Source: Corynebacterium jeikeium (GTDB lineage: Bacteria > Actinomycetota > Actinomycetes > Mycobacteriales > Mycobacteriaceae). From it: a stretch of DNA of 64,000 nt. The stretch lies in the NCBI GenBank assembly GCA_003955985.1, contig CP033784.1:434001-498000 (forward strand), written 5' to 3'. How positions within the stretch are numbered: the stretch's first letter is position 1; each line of letters begins with the position of its first letter. Shown in pieces: positions 29,212 to 40,098 of the stretch. A program made the position numbers and the translations under genes. Below the pieces are notes generated by a model. That model saw nothing but the letters and a program-made list of their open reading frames with translations. It searched no databases and was not told where the DNA came from.

Positions 29212-29583
29212 ATGCCCACTATTCAGCAGCTGGTCCGCAAGGGCCGCCATGACAAGAAGGCTAAGGTTGCAACCGCAGCTCTGAAGGGTTCCCCTCAGCG
29301 CCGCGGCGTTTGCACCCGTGTTTACACCACCACCCCGAAGAAGCCGAACTCGGCTCTTCGTAAGGTCGCTCGTGTTCGCCTGACCTCCGGTGTCGAGGTT
29401 TCGGCTTACATTCCGGGTGAGGGCCACAACCTGCAGGAGCACTCCATGGTGCTCGTTCGCGGTGGTCGTGTTAAGGACCTCCCGGGTGTCCGCTACAAGA
29501 TCGTCCGTGGTTCCCTTGACACCCAGGGCGTCAAGGACCGCAAGCAGGCTCGTTCCCGCTACGGCGCAAAGAAGGAGAAGTAA
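29212..29583 (+). CDS. rpsL: 30S ribosomal protein S12
   Basis: 123 residues; decoding-site protein. [11 protein letters not shown] and [14 protein letters not shown] are intact; Lys43 and Lys88, the positions altered in streptomycin resistance, are both lysine. The ATG 29212 follows AAAGAGG. rpsG begins 3 bp after the stop, so the pair is one transcript. Confidence 0.97.
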   Translation: MPTIQQLVRKGRHDKKAKVATAALKGSPQRRGVCTRVYTTTPKKPNSALRKVARVRLTSGVEVSAYIPGEGHNLQEHSMVLVRGGRVKDLPGVRYKIVRGSLDTQGVKDRKQARSRYGAKKEK

Positions 29584-29586
29584 GCC

Positions 29587-30057
29587 ATGCCACGTAAGGG
29601 CCCAGTACAGAAGCGTCCTGTCGTCAACGACCCGGTCTACGGCTCCCCTCTGGTGTCGCAGCTGGTCAACAAGGTTCTGATCGACGGTAAGAAGTCGACT
29701 GCAGAGCGCATCGTCTACGGTGCACTTGAGATGTGCGAAGAGAAGACCGGTACTGATCCGGTGCTGACTCTGAAGCGCGCAATCGAGAACGTCAAGCCGG
29801 CTCTTGAGGTTCGTTCCCGCCGTGTTGGTGGCGCCACCTACCAGGTCCCGGTCGAGGTTCGTCCGGGCCGTGGCACCACGCTGGCACTGCGCTGGCTGCT
29901 GATGTTCTCCCGTCAGCGCCGTGAGAACACCATGACCGAGCGTCTCGCTAACGAGATTCTCGATGCATCCAACGGCCTGGGTGCATCCGTCAAGCGTCGT
30001 GAGGACACTCACAAGATGGCGGAAGCAAACCGCGCATTCGCTCACTACCGCTGGTAA
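29587..30057 (+). CDS. rpsG: 30S ribosomal protein S7
   Basis: 156 residues; primary binder of the 3' domain of 16S rRNA. Signatures [34 protein letters not shown] and the C-terminal [14 protein letters not shown] are all present. Three bases separate it from rpsL. In other bacteria S7 regulates the str operon; fusA is here 299 bp away rather than adjacent. Confidence 0.97.
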   Translation: MPRKGPVQKRPVVNDPVYGSPLVSQLVNKVLIDGKKSTAERIVYGALEMCEEKTGTDPVLTLKRAIENVKPALEVRSRRVGGATYQVPVEVRPGRGTTLALRWLLMFSRQRRENTMTERLANEILDASNGLGASVKRREDTHKMAEANRAFAHYRW

Positions 30058-30076
30058 TCGCTTATCGACGGAGGCC

Positions 30077-30100
30077 GCGAGTGGTCACCGTCGTAAAGCA
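30077..30100 (+). repeat. Dispersed intergenic motif, copy 5
   Basis: Core CGTCGTAAAGCA at 30089-30100; the left half is poorly conserved. It lies 31 bp after rpsG. Confidence 0.6.
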
Positions 30101-30191
30101 GCTGCCGGTATGTCAACGGCGCGCGTCGGTCGAGGTCCACAGATCTTTAAGGGTCACTCAATAGGGGCCAGCCCGGCGCTTACACCCGATG

Positions 30192-30210
30192 TCTTGCGTA
30201 GAATTTACGC
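30192..30210. promoter_or_regulatory. Palindrome in the rpsG-fusA gap
   Basis: TTGCGTA-GAATT-TACGCAA, a perfect 7-bp inverted repeat that contains a TAGAAT -10-like box. A second hairpin GGCGCGACTTCGCGCC follows at about 30227-30242 and TATAGAT at about 30255. These suggest a separate, possibly regulated, fusA promoter and leader. Confidence 0.45.
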
Positions 30211-30356
30211 AATAGGTGTACGTCACGGCGCGACTTCGCGCCAAGACGGTGGCATTATAGATAAAGCAAACCCGACCGACGGCGGATTTGACGGCCAATT
30301 GCAATCCCGTGATTGAGTCTCACCGCCAAACCGATTTGAAACGAGTGGGGAATCAA

Positions 30357-32489
30357 GTGGCTGAAGGTGCACTTCCCGTAAAGAAGGACCTCCACAAGGT
30401 CCGCAACATCGGCATCATGGCGCACATCGATGCTGGTAAGACGACTACGACCGAGCGCATCCTGTACTACACGGGTATTAACCGCAAGGTCGGCGAGACT
30501 CACGATGGTGCGTCCACAACCGACTGGATGGAGCAGGAGAAGGAGCGCGGTATCACCATTACCTCCGCTGCTGTGACCTGTTTCTGGAACGACAACCAGA
30601 TCAACATCATCGATACCCCGGGCCACGTCGACTTCACCGTTGAGGTTGAGCGTTCCCTGCGTGTGCTCGACGGTGCCGTCGCAGTCTTCGACGGTAAGGA
30701 AGGTGTCGAGCCGCAGTCTGAGCAGGTTTGGCGTCAGGCTCAGAAGTACGATGTCCCGCGTATTTGCTTCGTCAACAAGATGGACAAGCTGGGCGCTGAC
30801 TTCTACTACACCGTTGGCACCATCGTTGACCGCCTCGGTGCTAAGCCGTTGGTTATGCAGCTGCCGATTGGCGCTGAGGATGACTTCGACGGCGTTGTTG
30901 ACCTGCTGGAGATGAAGGCCCTCATGTGGCCGGGCAAGGTTGAGATCGGTACTCCTGCGCAGGTCGAGGAGATTCCGGCGGACATGGTCGACAAGGCTAA
31001 CGAGTACCGTGAGAAGCTCATTGAGACCGTCGCTGAGTCCGACGAGGAGCTCATGGAGAAGTACTTCGGTGGCGAAGAGCTGACCATGGACGAGATCAAG
31101 GGCGCCATCCGCAAGATGGTTATCAACTCTGAGGTCTACCCGGTCTACTGTGGTACCGCGTACAAGAACAAGGGTGTTGAGCCGCTGCTCGACGCTGTCA
31201 TTGACTTCCTGCCGAATCCGCTGGACATCGGTGAGGTTCACGGCCACCAGATGGGCGACGAGGACGTCGATATGGTCCGTAAGCCGTCTAAGGATGAGCC
31301 GTTCTCCGCTCTCGCATTCAAGATTGCTGCTCACCCGTTCTTCGGCAAGCTGACCTTCGTCCGCGTTTACTCCGGTCGTGTGGAGCCTGGCCAGCAGGTC
31401 CTGAACTCCACCAAGGACAAGAAGGAGCGCGTCGGTAAGCTGTTCCAGATGCACGCCAACAAGGAGAACCCTGTTGACGAGGCAGTGGCAGGTAACATCT
31501 ACGCCTTCATTGGTCTGAAGGACACCACCACCGGTGACACCCTGTGTGCACAGGATGCTCCGATCGTTCTGGAGTCCATGTCCTTCCCTGATCCGGTTAT
31601 CTCCGTTGCTATTGAGCCAAAGTCCAAGGCTGACCAGGAGAAGCTGGGTACCGCTATTCAGCGTCTGGCTGAAGAGGACCCGACCTTCACCGTTCACCTG
31701 GATGAGGAAACCGGCCAGACCGTTATCGGCGGTATGGGCGAGCTCCACCTCGACGTCCTGGTTGACCGCATGAAGCGCGAGTTCAAGGTCGAAGCAAACA
31801 TCGGTAACCCGCAGGTTGCTTACCGCGAGACCATCCGCAAGCCGGTCGAGAAGTTCGAGTACACCCACAAGAAGCAGACCGGTGGTTCGGGTCAGTTCGC
31901 CCGCGTCATCATTGCTCTGGAGCCGTACTCCCCGTCCGCTGAAGAGGTGGAAGAAGGCGAGTCCACAACTTACCTCTTCGCAAACGAGGTCACCGGTGGC
32001 CGCGTTCCGAAGGAGTACATCCCGTCTGTCGACGCTGGTATCCAGGATGCAATGCAGTACGGTACCCTCGCCGGCTACCCGCTGGTGAACATCAAGGCAA
32101 CCCTGCTCGACGGTGCTTACCACGAGGTTGACTCCTCCGAAATGGCCTTCAAGATCGCTGGTCAGCAGGCTCTGAAGGAAGCTGTTCAGAAGGCTAAGCC
32201 GGTCCTGCTCGAGCCGATGATGGCCGTTGAGGTCATTACTCCGGAAGAGTACATGGGTGAGGTCATCGGTGACATCAACTCCCGTCGTGGCCAGGTCAAC
32301 TCCATGGAAGACCGCACCGGCGTCAAGGCTGTCAAGGCTCTGGTTCCGCTGTCCGAGATGTTCGGCTACGTTGGTGACCTGCGTTCCAAGACCCAGGGTC
32401 GCGCTAACTACACCATGATCTTCGACTCCTACGCTGAGGTTCCGTCCTCCGTGGCCGAGGAGATCATTGCAGCTCGTACCGGCGCTTAA
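30357..32489 (+). CDS. fusA: Elongation factor G
   Basis: 710-residue ribosomal translocase. G1 is [14 protein letters not shown]2 [10 protein letters not shown]3 DTPGHVDF and G4 NKMDKLGAD. Domains II-V follow at normal length, with [12 protein letters not shown] and the [20 protein letters not shown] end typical of the canonical, not the recycling, EF-G. GTG 30357 with GAGTGGGG upstream gives [17 protein letters not shown]; the frame is open 23 codons further without similarity. Confidence 0.97.
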   Translation: MAEGALPVKKDLHKVRNIGIMAHIDAGKTTTTERILYYTGINRKVGETHDGASTTDWMEQEKERGITITSAAVTCFWNDNQINIIDTPGHVDFTVEVERSLRVLDGAVAVFDGKEGVEPQSEQVWRQAQKYDVPRICFVNKMDKLGADFYYTVGTIVDRLGAKPLVMQLPIGAEDDFDGVVDLLEMKALMWPGKVEIGTPAQVEEIPADMVDKANEYREKLIETVAESDEELMEKYFGGEELTMDEIKGAIRKMVINSEVYPVYCGTAYKNKGVEPLLDAVIDFLPNPLDIGEVHGHQMGDEDVDMVRKPSKDEPFSALAFKIAAHPFFGKLTFVRVYSGRVEPGQQVLNSTKDKKERVGKLFQMHANKENPVDEAVAGNIYAFIGLKDTTTGDTLCAQDAPIVLESMSFPDPVISVAIEPKSKADQEKLGTAIQRLAEEDPTFTVHLDEETGQTVIGGMGELHLDVLVDRMKREFKVEANIGNPQVAYRETIRKPVEKFEYTHKKQTGGSGQFARVIIALEPYSPSAEEVEEGESTTYLFANEVTGGRVPKEYIPSVDAGIQDAMQYGTLAGYPLVNIKATLLDGAYHEVDSSEMAFKIAGQQALKEAVQKAKPVLLEPMMAVEVITPEEYMGEVIGDINSRRGQVNSMEDRTGVKAVKALVPLSEMFGYVGDLRSKTQGRANYTMIFDSYAEVPSSVAEEIIAARTGA

Positions 32490-32797
32490 ATCACGCCGGT
32501 AGGGTGGGGCACTCAATCAGAGTTGACCCCATCCCTGCACGCACTGCACTGTCACTCTTTTAGAGAACGCAGTGCGAGGGTCTGCAGCTTTAGTAGATTC
32601 CCTCTAGCTTTGACTGTGCTGAGACATCGTCAGACTGTTGGCGTGTGTTAGCACAGGCAAGCTCTAGGGGGTAGCTGCTCGCAATTCATATCGTTGGCCG
32701 ATTTTAGATCGCAGCTCAAATATCTAGCATTTATGCAGGTAAATGACGATGTGAGTTGCTGGCCGTTACCCACCCTTAACTAGGGGGTTGGTCTGGT
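32490..32797. other. Gene-free region between fusA and tuf
   Basis: Most of a 502-bp gap (32490-32991). No gene or strong terminator is visible after fusA; the stretch is AT-richer than its surroundings. The tuf promoter lies at its right end. Confidence 0.4.
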
Positions 32798-32827
32798 TTG
32801 GAAAACTCCAGTATCCTGCCCTAGTAT
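32798..32827 (+). promoter_or_regulatory. Candidate tuf promoter
   Basis: TTGGAA (32798-32803), 18 bp, TAGTAT (32822-32827). The leader to tuf is about 155 nt. Confidence 0.6.
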
Positions 32828-32991
32828 CGAGTAACTGGCACAGTGAAAGAATAGTGCTCTTTTGCGCGCGCACGTTCCGAAGTCGGAAGCGAACAGCTTC
32901 AAGGCTTCTGATGCTTGTGAAGGCGGATTGAGTGACCACAAAATTGTGGCTGCGAGAGTCGTGGCCACCTAGACCTCCAGGAGGACTAAAA

Positions 32992-34182
32992 GTGGCAAAG
33001 GCGAAGTTCGAGCGTACGAAGCCGCACGTCAACATCGGTACCATTGGTCACGTTGACCACGGTAAGACCACCACTACCGCCGCTATCACCAAGGTTCTGG
33101 CTGACAAGTTCCCGGACCTGAACGAGTCGTTCGCTTACGATGCCATCGATAAGGCACCGGAAGAGAAGGAACGTGGCATTACCATCAACGTTTCCCACGT
33201 TGAGTACCAGACGGAGAAGCGCCACTACGCTCACGTCGATGCCCCGGGCCACGCCGACTACATCAAGAACATGATTACCGGTGCTGCTCAGATGGACGGC
33301 GCAATCCTGGTTGTCGCTGCTACTGACGGCCCGATGCCGCAGACCCGCGAGCACGTTCTGCTGGCTCGCCAGGTTGGCGTTCCGTACATCCTCGTTGCAC
33401 TGAACAAGTGCGACATGGTCGACGACGAAGAGATCATCGAGCTCGTCGAGATGGAGGTCCGCGAGCTGCTGGCTGAGCAGGACTACGACGAGGAAGCTCC
33501 GATCGTCCACATCTCCGCTCTGAAGGCTCTTGAGGGCGAAGAGAAGTGGGTCAACTCCATCCTCGAGCTGATGGAAGCTTGCGACGAGAACATCCCGGAT
33601 CCGGTTCGCGAGACCGACAAGCCGTTCCTGATGCCGATTGAGGACATCTTCACCATTACCGGTCGCGGCACCGTTGCTACCGGTCGTGTTGAGCGCGGCG
33701 TTCTGAACGTTAACGACGAGGTCGAGATTCTGGGCATCAAGGAGAAGTCCCAGAAGACCACCGTTACCGGTATCGAGATGTTCCGCAAGCTGCTGGATTC
33801 CGCTGAGGCTGGCGACAACTGTGGTCTGCTGCTCCGCGGTACCAAGCGTGAGGACATCGAGCGCGGTCAGATCGTTGCTAAGCCGGGCGCTTACACCCCG
33901 CACACCGAGTTCGAGGGTTCCGTCTACATCCTGTCCAAGGATGAGGGCGGCCGTCACACCCCGTTCTTCGACAACTACCGTCCGCAGTTCTACTTCCGCA
34001 CCACCGACGTCACCGGCGTTGTTTCCCTGCCGGAAGGTGTCGAGATGGTCATGCCGGGCGACAACGTTGACATGTCTGTCAAGCTGATTCAGCCGGTCGC
34101 AATGGACGAGGGCCTGCGCTTCGCTATCCGCGAGGGTGGCCGCACCGTCGGCGCTGGCCGCGTTACCAAGATCGTTAAGTAA
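32992..34182 (+). CDS. tuf: Elongation factor Tu
   Basis: 396 residues; delivers aminoacyl-tRNA to the ribosome. G1 [13 protein letters not shown], switch [14 protein letters not shown]3 [13 protein letters not shown]4 NKCDMVDD and the domain II-III elements are intact. GTG 32992 has AGGAGGA 9 nt upstream; upstream in-frame codons lack similarity. Codon use is strongly biased, as expected of a very highly expressed gene. A terminator follows, so tuf is transcribed alone. Confidence 0.98.
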   Translation: MAKAKFERTKPHVNIGTIGHVDHGKTTTTAAITKVLADKFPDLNESFAYDAIDKAPEEKERGITINVSHVEYQTEKRHYAHVDAPGHADYIKNMITGAAQMDGAILVVAATDGPMPQTREHVLLARQVGVPYILVALNKCDMVDDEEIIELVEMEVRELLAEQDYDEEAPIVHISALKALEGEEKWVNSILELMEACDENIPDPVRETDKPFLMPIEDIFTITGRGTVATGRVERGVLNVNDEVEILGIKEKSQKTTVTGIEMFRKLLDSAEAGDNCGLLLRGTKREDIERGQIVAKPGAYTPHTEFEGSVYILSKDEGGRHTPFFDNYRPQFYFRTTDVTGVVSLPEGVEMVMPGDNVDMSVKLIQPVAMDEGLRFAIREGGRTVGAGRVTKIVK

Positions 34183-34226
34183 GTCTTTTCCCCATAGGGG
34201 AAATGCTTTAACTTAAGTCTTAGAAG

Positions 34227-34264
34227 AATCCCGACTCCGCGTAAGCGGAAGTCGGGATTTTTTG
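34227..34264 (+). terminator. Intrinsic terminator after tuf
   Basis: AATCCCGACTTCC-type stem (AATCCCGACTCCGC / GCGGAAGTCGGGATT) closed by GTAA and followed by seven T. Confidence 0.93.
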
Positions 34265-34298
34265 TATCTGTACATAGCCGACACTAGACCGGGCGGGG

Positions 34299-34322
34299 CG
34301 GCGCAATAGCCGTCGTCAAGCA
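34299..34322 (+). repeat. 24-bp dispersed intergenic motif, copy 6
   Basis: Left half CGGCGCAATAGC then core CGTCGTCAAGCA, after the tuf terminator. Confidence 0.7.
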
Positions 34323-34350
34323 GACTGTGCCGTAATGGGTGTGATGTACG

Positions 34351-34378
34351 TTGCACTTTGGAATCGTGATTTTACATT
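34351..34378 (+). promoter_or_regulatory. Candidate S10 operon promoter
   Basis: TTGCAC (34351-34356), 16 bp, TACATT (34373-34378). This leaves a leader of about 465 nt before rpsJ. Confidence 0.5.
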
Positions 34379-34385
34379 CGTAGCC

Positions 34386-34851
34386 CGGACGTGCTTTAAT
34401 ACGGAGGTTGCTTTAACAAAGGCGTTCGCGCCAATTGTTGTATCAGGCCCAGCTGGGAACCAGTACGAAATTGGACATAGCGCCTATGGTAAGGCGAGCA
34501 TGACCACGTAGGGAAGTTTCTTCCCAATCGTGCCTCACGGAGAAAACGGGCGACACGCCCGACCGCGGGGGTCGGAGGTGGCATGGCAAATTAACAGCGG
34601 CAGTAGGCAAATGAAGAGCCCCACGAGGGGGACTTGTTTTCCACTGGGATTTGAGTGCAAGGCGTTATTCGTCCGCTCGGGTCATGGCCATAAGTTAATT
34701 TGCCATGACGATCGAAGACGAAATCGCTTTGAAGTAATGCACAACCCAGTTTTGATTTCTGGCGCTGGCCATAGTTGCTGACGGCGTCGAGAAACATTGA
34801 CAGGGTCGACGCCCCTTTAATTGGGGCGCGCCGACCGAGGAGAGGACAAGC
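34386..34851 (+). ncRNA. Structured leader of the S10 operon
   Basis: Part of the 669-bp gene-free gap 34183-34851. It contains 14-bp perfect inverted arms CATGGCAAATTAAC (34582-34595) and GTTAATTTGCCATG (34694-34707) about 100 nt apart, several local hairpins, and just before rpsJ a stem CGCCCC-tttaatt-GGGGCG (34810-34828) extended by GTCG/CGAC. In other bacteria L4 controls this operon through its leader; whether this leader does so is unknown. Confidence 0.5.
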
Positions 34852-35157
34852 GTGGCCGGACAGAAGATCCGCATCAGGCTCAAGGCCTACGACCACGAGG
34901 CTATCGACGCTTCTGCGCGAAAGATCGTGGAGACCGTTACCCGTACGGGTGCACGCGTCGTTGGCCCGGTGCCGTTGCCAACCGAAAAGAACGTTTACTG
35001 CGTTATCCGTTCGCCGCACAAGTACAAGGACTCGCGCGAGCACTTCGAGATGCGCACTCACAAGCGTCTGATCGACATTCTCGATCCAACGCCGAAGACA
35101 GTCGATGCACTTATGCGCATTGACCTTCCGGCAAGTGTCGATGTGAACATTCAGTGA
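34852..35157 (+). CDS. rpsJ: 30S ribosomal protein S10
   Basis: 101 residues, full length; also NusE of antitermination complexes. [20 protein letters not shown] and the loop [20 protein letters not shown] are conserved. GTG start with GAGGAGAGG 7 nt upstream. First gene of the S10 operon rpsJ-rplC-rplD-rplW-rplB-rpsS-rplV-rpsC-rplP-rpmC-rpsQ. Confidence 0.97.
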   Translation: MAGQKIRIRLKAYDHEAIDASARKIVETVTRTGARVVGPVPLPTEKNVYCVIRSPHKYKDSREHFEMRTHKRLIDILDPTPKTVDALMRIDLPASVDVNIQ

Positions 35158-35188
35158 TCCTGGACTTTTGGTAGCGGAGACAAGATAA

Positions 35189-35845
35189 ATGAGTGAAAAC
35201 GAGATCAAGGGCATCCTGGGCACGAAGCTCGGTATGACTCAGATCTTCGACGAGGAGAACCGCGTTGTTCCGGTTACCGTCGTTGAGGCTGGGCCGTGCG
35301 TAGTGACTCAGGTGCGCACTAAGGAAACCGACGGCTACGACGCCGTCCAGATTGCATACGGCGAAATTGACCCGCGAAAGGTCAACAAGCCGGAGGCCGG
35401 CCACTTCAAGAAGGCCGGTGTGACCCCGCGTCGCCACAGCGTTGAGATTCGCACCCCGGACGCTTCCTCTTACGAGGTCGGCCAGTCCGTTGGTGTCGAC
35501 ATCTTCGGCGAAATTGAGTACGTCGACGTCACTGGTACCTCTAAGGGCCACGGCTTCGCCGGTGGTATGAAGCGCCACGGCTTTGCTGGCCAGGGTGCCG
35601 CTCACGGTAACCAGGCTGCTCACCGTCGTGTTGGTGGCATTGGCGCTTGCGCCACGCCAGGACGCGTCTTCAAGGGCAAGCGCATGGCAGGCCGCATGGG
35701 TAACGACCGGGTCACGACCCAGAACCTGAAGATCCAGAAGGTTGACGCTGACGCGAACCTGCTGCTCATCAAGGGCGCAGTTCCGGGTGCACGCGGCGGC
35801 CTGCTGGTTGTTAAGACTGCCACGAAGGGTGGTGCTCACGCATGA
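35189..35845 (+). CDS. rplC: 50S ribosomal protein L3
   Basis: 218 residues. Early assembly protein reaching the peptidyl transferase centre. [12 protein letters not shown] at the N-terminus and the central [21 protein letters not shown] loop (in part) are conserved; the tryptophan-finger region is [17 protein letters not shown]. The stop overlaps the rplD start (ATGA). Confidence 0.97.
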   Translation: MSENEIKGILGTKLGMTQIFDEENRVVPVTVVEAGPCVVTQVRTKETDGYDAVQIAYGEIDPRKVNKPEAGHFKKAGVTPRRHSVEIRTPDASSYEVGQSVGVDIFGEIEYVDVTGTSKGHGFAGGMKRHGFAGQGAAHGNQAAHRRVGGIGACATPGRVFKGKRMAGRMGNDRVTTQNLKIQKVDADANLLLIKGAVPGARGGLLVVKTATKGGAHA

Positions 35846-36489
35846 CCAACCTCAAGCTAGACGTACACACCGCTGAAGGCGGCGTGAACGGTTCGGTTGA
35901 GCTTCCTGCTTCCGTGTTCGACGCGGAGGTGTCCATCGCCCTGATGCACCAGGTTGTTGTCGCGCAGCGTGCAGCAGCTCGCCAGGGCACCCACAAGGTC
36001 AAGACCCGCGGTGAGGTTCGCGGCGGTGGCCGCAAGCCGTGGCGCCAGAAGGGTACCGGTCGCGCTCGTCAGGGTTCGATCCGTGCTCCGCACTGGACCG
36101 GCGGTGGCGTTGTCCACGGCCCGGTGCCGCGCGATTACAGCCAGCGCACCCCGAAGAAGATGATTGCAGCTGCTCTGCGCGGCGCACTCTCTGACCGTGC
36201 TCGCCACGACCGCATCCACGTTGTCGAGGAACTGGTCCCAGGCCAGACCCCGTCCACCAAGGCAGCTCGTACTTTCGTCGAGCGTCTGACTGAGCGCCGC
36301 AACGTGCTCGTCGTTCTGCCGCGCGAGGACGTCAACTCGTGGAAGTCGGTTCGTAACCTGCCAGGTGTCCACATCCTGTCTGAGGATCAGCTGAACACCT
36401 ACGACGTTCTGAAGGCCGATGACGTCATCTTCGCCGTTCAGGCACTCAATGACTTCATCACTCGCACCGCCGGTAAGGAGGAGAAGTAA
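35842..36489 (+). CDS. rplD: 50S ribosomal protein L4
   Basis: 215 residues. The exit-tunnel loop [19 protein letters not shown] and the globular Rossmann-like domain are present. ATG overlaps rplC by 4 bp. L4 is the autogenous regulator of the S10 operon in enterobacteria; no test of that is possible here. Confidence 0.97.
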   Translation: MTNLKLDVHTAEGGVNGSVELPASVFDAEVSIALMHQVVVAQRAAARQGTHKVKTRGEVRGGGRKPWRQKGTGRARQGSIRAPHWTGGGVVHGPVPRDYSQRTPKKMIAAALRGALSDRARHDRIHVVEELVPGQTPSTKAARTFVERLTERRNVLVVLPREDVNSWKSVRNLPGVHILSEDQLNTYDVLKADDVIFAVQALNDFITRTAGKEEK

Positions 36490-36794
36490 TGGCTACCATC
36501 GCAGATCCCCGCGACATCATTGTTGCACCGGTAGTGTCTGAGAAGTCCTACGGACTTATGGAGCAGGGCGTTTACACGTTCCTGGTTCACACCGACGCTA
36601 ACAAGACCCAGATCAAGATCGCGGTCCAGGAGATTTTCGGTGCCAAGGTCGCTTCCGTCAACACCCTCAACCGTGAGGGCAAGCGCAAGCGTTCCCGCAC
36701 CGGCTACGGCAAGCGCAAGAACACCAAGCGCGCCTACGTGACTCTCGCGGCCGGCAGCGATCCCATCGACATCTTCGGCGGTTCGGCAGCCTAG
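36489..36794 (+). CDS. rplW: 50S ribosomal protein L23
   Basis: 101 residues. Sits at the tunnel exit and docks SRP and trigger factor. [18 protein letters not shown] and [20 protein letters not shown] are characteristic. Its ATG shares one base with the rplD stop. Confidence 0.97.
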   Translation: MATIADPRDIIVAPVVSEKSYGLMEQGVYTFLVHTDANKTQIKIAVQEIFGAKVASVNTLNREGKRKRSRTGYGKRKNTKRAYVTLAAGSDPIDIFGGSAA

Positions 36795-36831
36795 CCGCTA
36801 GCCGACGAGGAAGTTAAGGAAGAGCAAAAGT

Positions 36832-37674
36832 ATGGCTATTCGTAAGTACAAGCCGACTACGCCGGGTCGCCGCCAGAGCTCCGTCTCCGAGTTCAGCGAG
36901 GTTACTCGCTCGACTCCTGAGAAGTCTCTGCTGCGCCCGCTGTCGAAGACTGGTGGCCGTAACGTACACGGTCACATCACCACTCGCCACAAGGGTGGCG
37001 GACACAAGCGCCAGTACCGCGTCATCGACTTCCGTCGTAATGACAAGGACGGCATTCCGGCAAAGGTCGCTCACATCGAGTACGACCCGAACCGTACCGC
37101 CAACATCGCACTGCTGCACTACGCAGACGGTGAGAAGCGCTACATCATCGCTCCGAAGAACCTGAAGCAGGGTGCCATCGTTGAGTCCGGCGCTAACGCC
37201 GACATCAAGGTTGGTAACAACCTGCCGCTGCGTAACATCCCGACCGGTTCCACCATTCACTGCGTGGAGCTCAAGCCGGGTGCCGGTGCACAGCTGGCAC
37301 GTTCTGCTGGTGCTTCTATTCAGCTTCTCGGTAAGGAAGGCAAGTACGCAGTTCTGCGTATGCCGTCCTCTGAGATCCGTCGCGTCGACGCTCGTTGCCG
37401 TGCAACCGTCGGTGAGGTCGGAAACCAGGATCAGATCAACATTCGTTGGGGCAAGGCCGGCCGTATGCGCTGGAAGGGCTGGCGCCCGACTGTCCGCGGT
37501 GTTGTCATGAACCCGGTTGACCACCCGCACGGTGGTGGTGAGGGTAAGACCTCCGGTGGTCGCCACCCGGTTTCCCCGTGGGGCCAGAAGGAAGGCCGCA
37601 CCCGTAAGCCGAACCGTCCGAGCGACCAGCTGATCGTTCGTCGCCGTCGTACCAACAAGAATAAGAAGCGCTAA
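36832..37674 (+). CDS. rplB: 50S ribosomal protein L2
   Basis: 280 residues. Needed for subunit joining and peptidyl transfer. The C-terminal [15 protein letters not shown] with its invariant His, and the N-terminal [12 protein letters not shown], are intact. GGAAGTTAAGGAAGAG precedes the ATG. rpsS follows after 14 bp. Confidence 0.97.
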   Translation: MAIRKYKPTTPGRRQSSVSEFSEVTRSTPEKSLLRPLSKTGGRNVHGHITTRHKGGGHKRQYRVIDFRRNDKDGIPAKVAHIEYDPNRTANIALLHYADGEKRYIIAPKNLKQGAIVESGANADIKVGNNLPLRNIPTGSTIHCVELKPGAGAQLARSAGASIQLLGKEGKYAVLRMPSSEIRRVDARCRATVGEVGNQDQINIRWGKAGRMRWKGWRPTVRGVVMNPVDHPHGGGEGKTSGGRHPVSPWGQKEGRTRKPNRPSDQLIVRRRRTNKNKKR

Positions 37675-37688
37675 GGAGGGAACTGAGA

Positions 37689-37967
37689 ATGCCACGCAGC
37701 CTTAAGAAGGGCCCGTTCGTCGATGAGCACCTCCTCGCGAAGGTCGATGCACAGAACGAGAAGGGCACCAAGCAGGTCATTAAGACCTGGTCTCGCCGCT
37801 CCACGATTCTCCCCGATTTCATCGGCCACACCTTCGCCGTTCACGACGGTCGCAAGCACGTGCCGGTGTTCGTGGATGACTCTATGGTCGGCCACAAGCT
37901 GGGCGAATTCGCCCCGACCAAGACCTTCAAGGGTCACGTCAAGGATGACAAGAAGGGACGTCGATAA
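37689..37967 (+). CDS. rpsS: 30S ribosomal protein S19
   Basis: 92 residues; head of the small subunit. [16 protein letters not shown] at the N-terminus and [16 protein letters not shown] near the C-terminus are conserved. GGAGGG lies 9 nt upstream; the gene is 3 bp from rplV. Confidence 0.97.
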   Translation: MPRSLKKGPFVDEHLLAKVDAQNEKGTKQVIKTWSRRSTILPDFIGHTFAVHDGRKHVPVFVDDSMVGHKLGEFAPTKTFKGHVKDDKKGRR

Positions 37968-37970
37968 GCC

Positions 37971-38333
37971 ATGAGCAACGACATTACTTCTGCACGCGCA
38001 ACTGCGCGCTTCGTCCGCGTTACTCCGATGAAGGCACGTCGCGTCCTGGACACCGTTCGCGGTAAGTCCGTCGACGAGGCATTGAACATCCTGGAGTACG
38101 CTCCGCAGGGTGCTGCTGATCCGGTCGCCAAGGTTGTTGCGTCTGCAGCTGCAAACGCTGAGAACAACTTCGGCCTGGACCGTCGTACTCTGGTCATCTC
38201 CGAGGCTTACGCCAACGAGGGACCGACCATGAAGCGCTTCCGCCCGCGTGCGCAGGGCCGTGCTTTCCACGTCCGCAAGCGCACCAGCCACATCACCGTG
38301 GTCGTCGAGAGCCAGAAGGAAGGTGACCGATAG
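37971..38333 (+). CDS. rplV: 50S ribosomal protein L22
   Basis: 120 residues. Its long beta hairpin lines the exit tunnel; [20 protein letters not shown] is the hairpin and tail signature. The stop codon shares its last G with the rpsC GTG start, so translation is coupled. Confidence 0.97.
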   Translation: MSNDITSARATARFVRVTPMKARRVLDTVRGKSVDEALNILEYAPQGAADPVAKVVASAAANAENNFGLDRRTLVISEAYANEGPTMKRFRPRAQGRAFHVRKRTSHITVVVESQKEGDR

Positions 38334-39073
38334 TGGGACAGAAGATCCATCCACACGGTCTTCGCCTCGGTATTTCCAGCGACTGGAAGTCCCGCTGGTA
38401 CGCCGACAAGCAGTACGCTGACTACCTGGCCGAGGACATCAAGATCCGCGATCTGCTGTCCACCGGTCTTGAGCGCGCCGGCATCTCCGATGTCGTTATC
38501 GAGCGCACCCGTGACCGCGTGCGTGTGGACATCCACACCGCACGCCCGGGCATTGTTATCGGTCGTCGTGGCTCCGAGGCTGACCGCATCCGCGGCCAGC
38601 TCGAGAAGCTCACCGGCAAGCAGGTTCAGCTGAACATCCTCGAGGTCAAGAACATTGACGCGGATGCGAAGCTGGTCGCTCAGTCCATCGCTGAGCAGCT
38701 CGCCAACCGTGTCGCTTTCCGTCGTGCAATGCGCAAGGCTATCCAGTCTGCAATGCGTCAGCCGCACGTCAAGGGCATCAAGGTTGTCTGCTCCGGTCGT
38801 CTCGGCGGTGCCGAGATGGGCCGCACCGAGCGCTACCACGAGGGTCGCGTTCCGCTGCACACCCTGCGTGCGGAGATCGACTACGGCACCCACGAGGCTC
38901 ACACCACCTTCGGCCGCATTGGCGTCAAGGTGTGGATCTACAAGGGTGACGTGATCGGTGGCCGTCGCGAGTCCGAGATCAACGCCGGCAACGACCGCCA
39001 GCGTCGCGGCAACGACCGTCCGCGTCGTGGTGGCAAGCGTCGTCAGCGTGCATCTGAGAAGAAGGAGGGCTAA
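38333..39073 (+). CDS. rpsC: 30S ribosomal protein S3
   Basis: 246 residues; KH domain with [12 protein letters not shown] at the mRNA entry. [20 protein letters not shown] starts the protein after GTG. The C-terminus has a basic Arg/Asn tail ([16 protein letters not shown]) typical of Actinobacteria. Confidence 0.97.
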   Translation: MGQKIHPHGLRLGISSDWKSRWYADKQYADYLAEDIKIRDLLSTGLERAGISDVVIERTRDRVRVDIHTARPGIVIGRRGSEADRIRGQLEKLTGKQVQLNILEVKNIDADAKLVAQSIAEQLANRVAFRRAMRKAIQSAMRQPHVKGIKVVCSGRLGGAEMGRTERYHEGRVPLHTLRAEIDYGTHEAHTTFGRIGVKVWIYKGDVIGGRRESEINAGNDRQRRGNDRPRRGGKRRQRASEKKEG

Positions 39074-39076
39074 TTC

Positions 39077-39493
39077 ATGCTCATCCCGAAGCGCGTTAAG
39101 TTCCGTCGCCAGCACCGCCCGACCCGTTCTGGTATGTCCAAGGGCGGCAACAAGGTGACTTTCGGTGACTACGGTCTCCAGGCTCTCGAGCCGGCCTACA
39201 TCACCAACCGTCAGATTGAGGCAGCGCGTATTGCCATCAACCGCCACGTCAAGCGTGGTGGTAAGGTCTGGATCCAGATTTTCCCGGACCGTCCGCTGAC
39301 CCAGAAGCCACTGGGTGTTCGTATGGGTTCCGGTAAGGGCCCGGTCGAGAAGTGGGTTGCAAACGTCAAGCCGGGTCGCATCATGTTCGAGATGTCCTAC
39401 CCGGACGAGGCAACTGCTGTCGAGGCACTGAAGCGCGCAGGCGCTAAGCTGCCGATTAAGACCCGAATCGTTCGGAAGGAGGATCAGTACTGA
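39077..39493 (+). CDS. rplP: 50S ribosomal protein L16
   Basis: 138 residues; organises the A-site of the large subunit. [15 protein letters not shown] and [19 protein letters not shown] are hallmarks. AAGGAGGGC lies before the ATG. The rpmC start overlaps the stop by one base. Confidence 0.97.
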   Translation: MLIPKRVKFRRQHRPTRSGMSKGGNKVTFGDYGLQALEPAYITNRQIEAARIAINRHVKRGGKVWIQIFPDRPLTQKPLGVRMGSGKGPVEKWVANVKPGRIMFEMSYPDEATAVEALKRAGAKLPIKTRIVRKEDQY

Positions 39494-39729
39494 TGTCGAA
39501 CGGCATTCCCGCCCACGAGCTTCGCTCGCTGGATAACGATGACCTGGTTGCCAAGCTCAAGGAGTCTAAGGAGGAGCTGTTCAACCTCCGTTTCCAGAGC
39601 GCTACCGGTCAGCTGACCAACAACCGCCGTCTCCGCACTGTCCGCAAGGATATTGCTCGCATTTACACCGTTATGCGTGAGCGCGAGCTCGGCCTGTCTG
39701 CTGCACCAACCGATGGTGATGCAGCATGA
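39493..39729 (+). CDS. rpmC: 50S ribosomal protein L29
   Basis: 78 residues. Two-helix protein near the tunnel exit: [20 protein letters not shown] and [15 protein letters not shown]. It overlaps rplP by one base and rpsQ by four. Confidence 0.96.
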   Translation: MSNGIPAHELRSLDNDDLVAKLKESKEELFNLRFQSATGQLTNNRRLRTVRKDIARIYTVMRERELGLSAAPTDGDAA

Positions 39730-40004
39730 GTGAGGAAAACATGAACACCACCGAGGCTGGCGCACGCAAGGTGCGCACCGGTTACGTCGTGTCCGACAAG
39801 ATGCAGAAGACCATCGTCGTCGAGCTCGAGGACCGCAAGCAGCACGCCCTGTACGGCAAGATCATGCGCACGAACTCTAAGGTCAAGGCGCATGACGAGA
39901 ACGAAGAGGCTGGCGTGGGCGACCGCGTCCGCATCGAAGAGTGCCGTCCGCTCTCCAAGGACAAGCACTACCGCCTGATCGAGATCATCGAGAAGGCTAA
40001 GTAA
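39726..40004 (+). CDS. rpsQ: 30S ribosomal protein S17
   Basis: 92 residues, last gene of the S10 operon. The OB-fold signature [20 protein letters not shown] and [15 protein letters not shown] are conserved; the first 15 residues are an extension. ATGA overlap with rpmC. A strong terminator separates it from mgtE. Confidence 0.97.
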   Translation: MSEENMNTTEAGARKVRTGYVVSDKMQKTIVVELEDRKQHALYGKIMRTNSKVKAHDENEEAGVGDRVRIEECRPLSKDKHYRLIEIIEKAK

Positions 40005-40030
40005 GACCCGTCAGCTGAGCAATCAGCTTG

Positions 40031-40042
40031 GGCTTTACGACG
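40031..40042 (-). repeat. Dispersed intergenic motif core, copy 7
   Basis: Minus-strand CGTCGTAAAGCC, 26 bp after rpsQ and just before its terminator. The left half is not conserved. Confidence 0.55.
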
Positions 40043-40044
40043 AG

Positions 40045-40098
40045 AACCCCGCCGCGGGAAACACGAAAGTGTTTTCTGTGGCGGGGTTTTGTTTTTTT
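40045..40098 (+). terminator. Terminator of the S10 operon
   Basis: AACCCCGCC(G)C and G(T)GGCGGGGTT outer stem with an inner AACAC/GTGTT hairpin, followed by TTGTTTTTTT. Confidence 0.92.

Noticed and set aside
30255..32516. 750-codon minus-strand frame opposite fusA
   Set aside because: Antisense shadow of a highly biased gene; no domain recognised.
34530..34781. 83-codon frame in the S10 leader
   Set aside because: Its composition is unlike a protein and the region is better explained by RNA structure; a leader peptide cannot be fully excluded.
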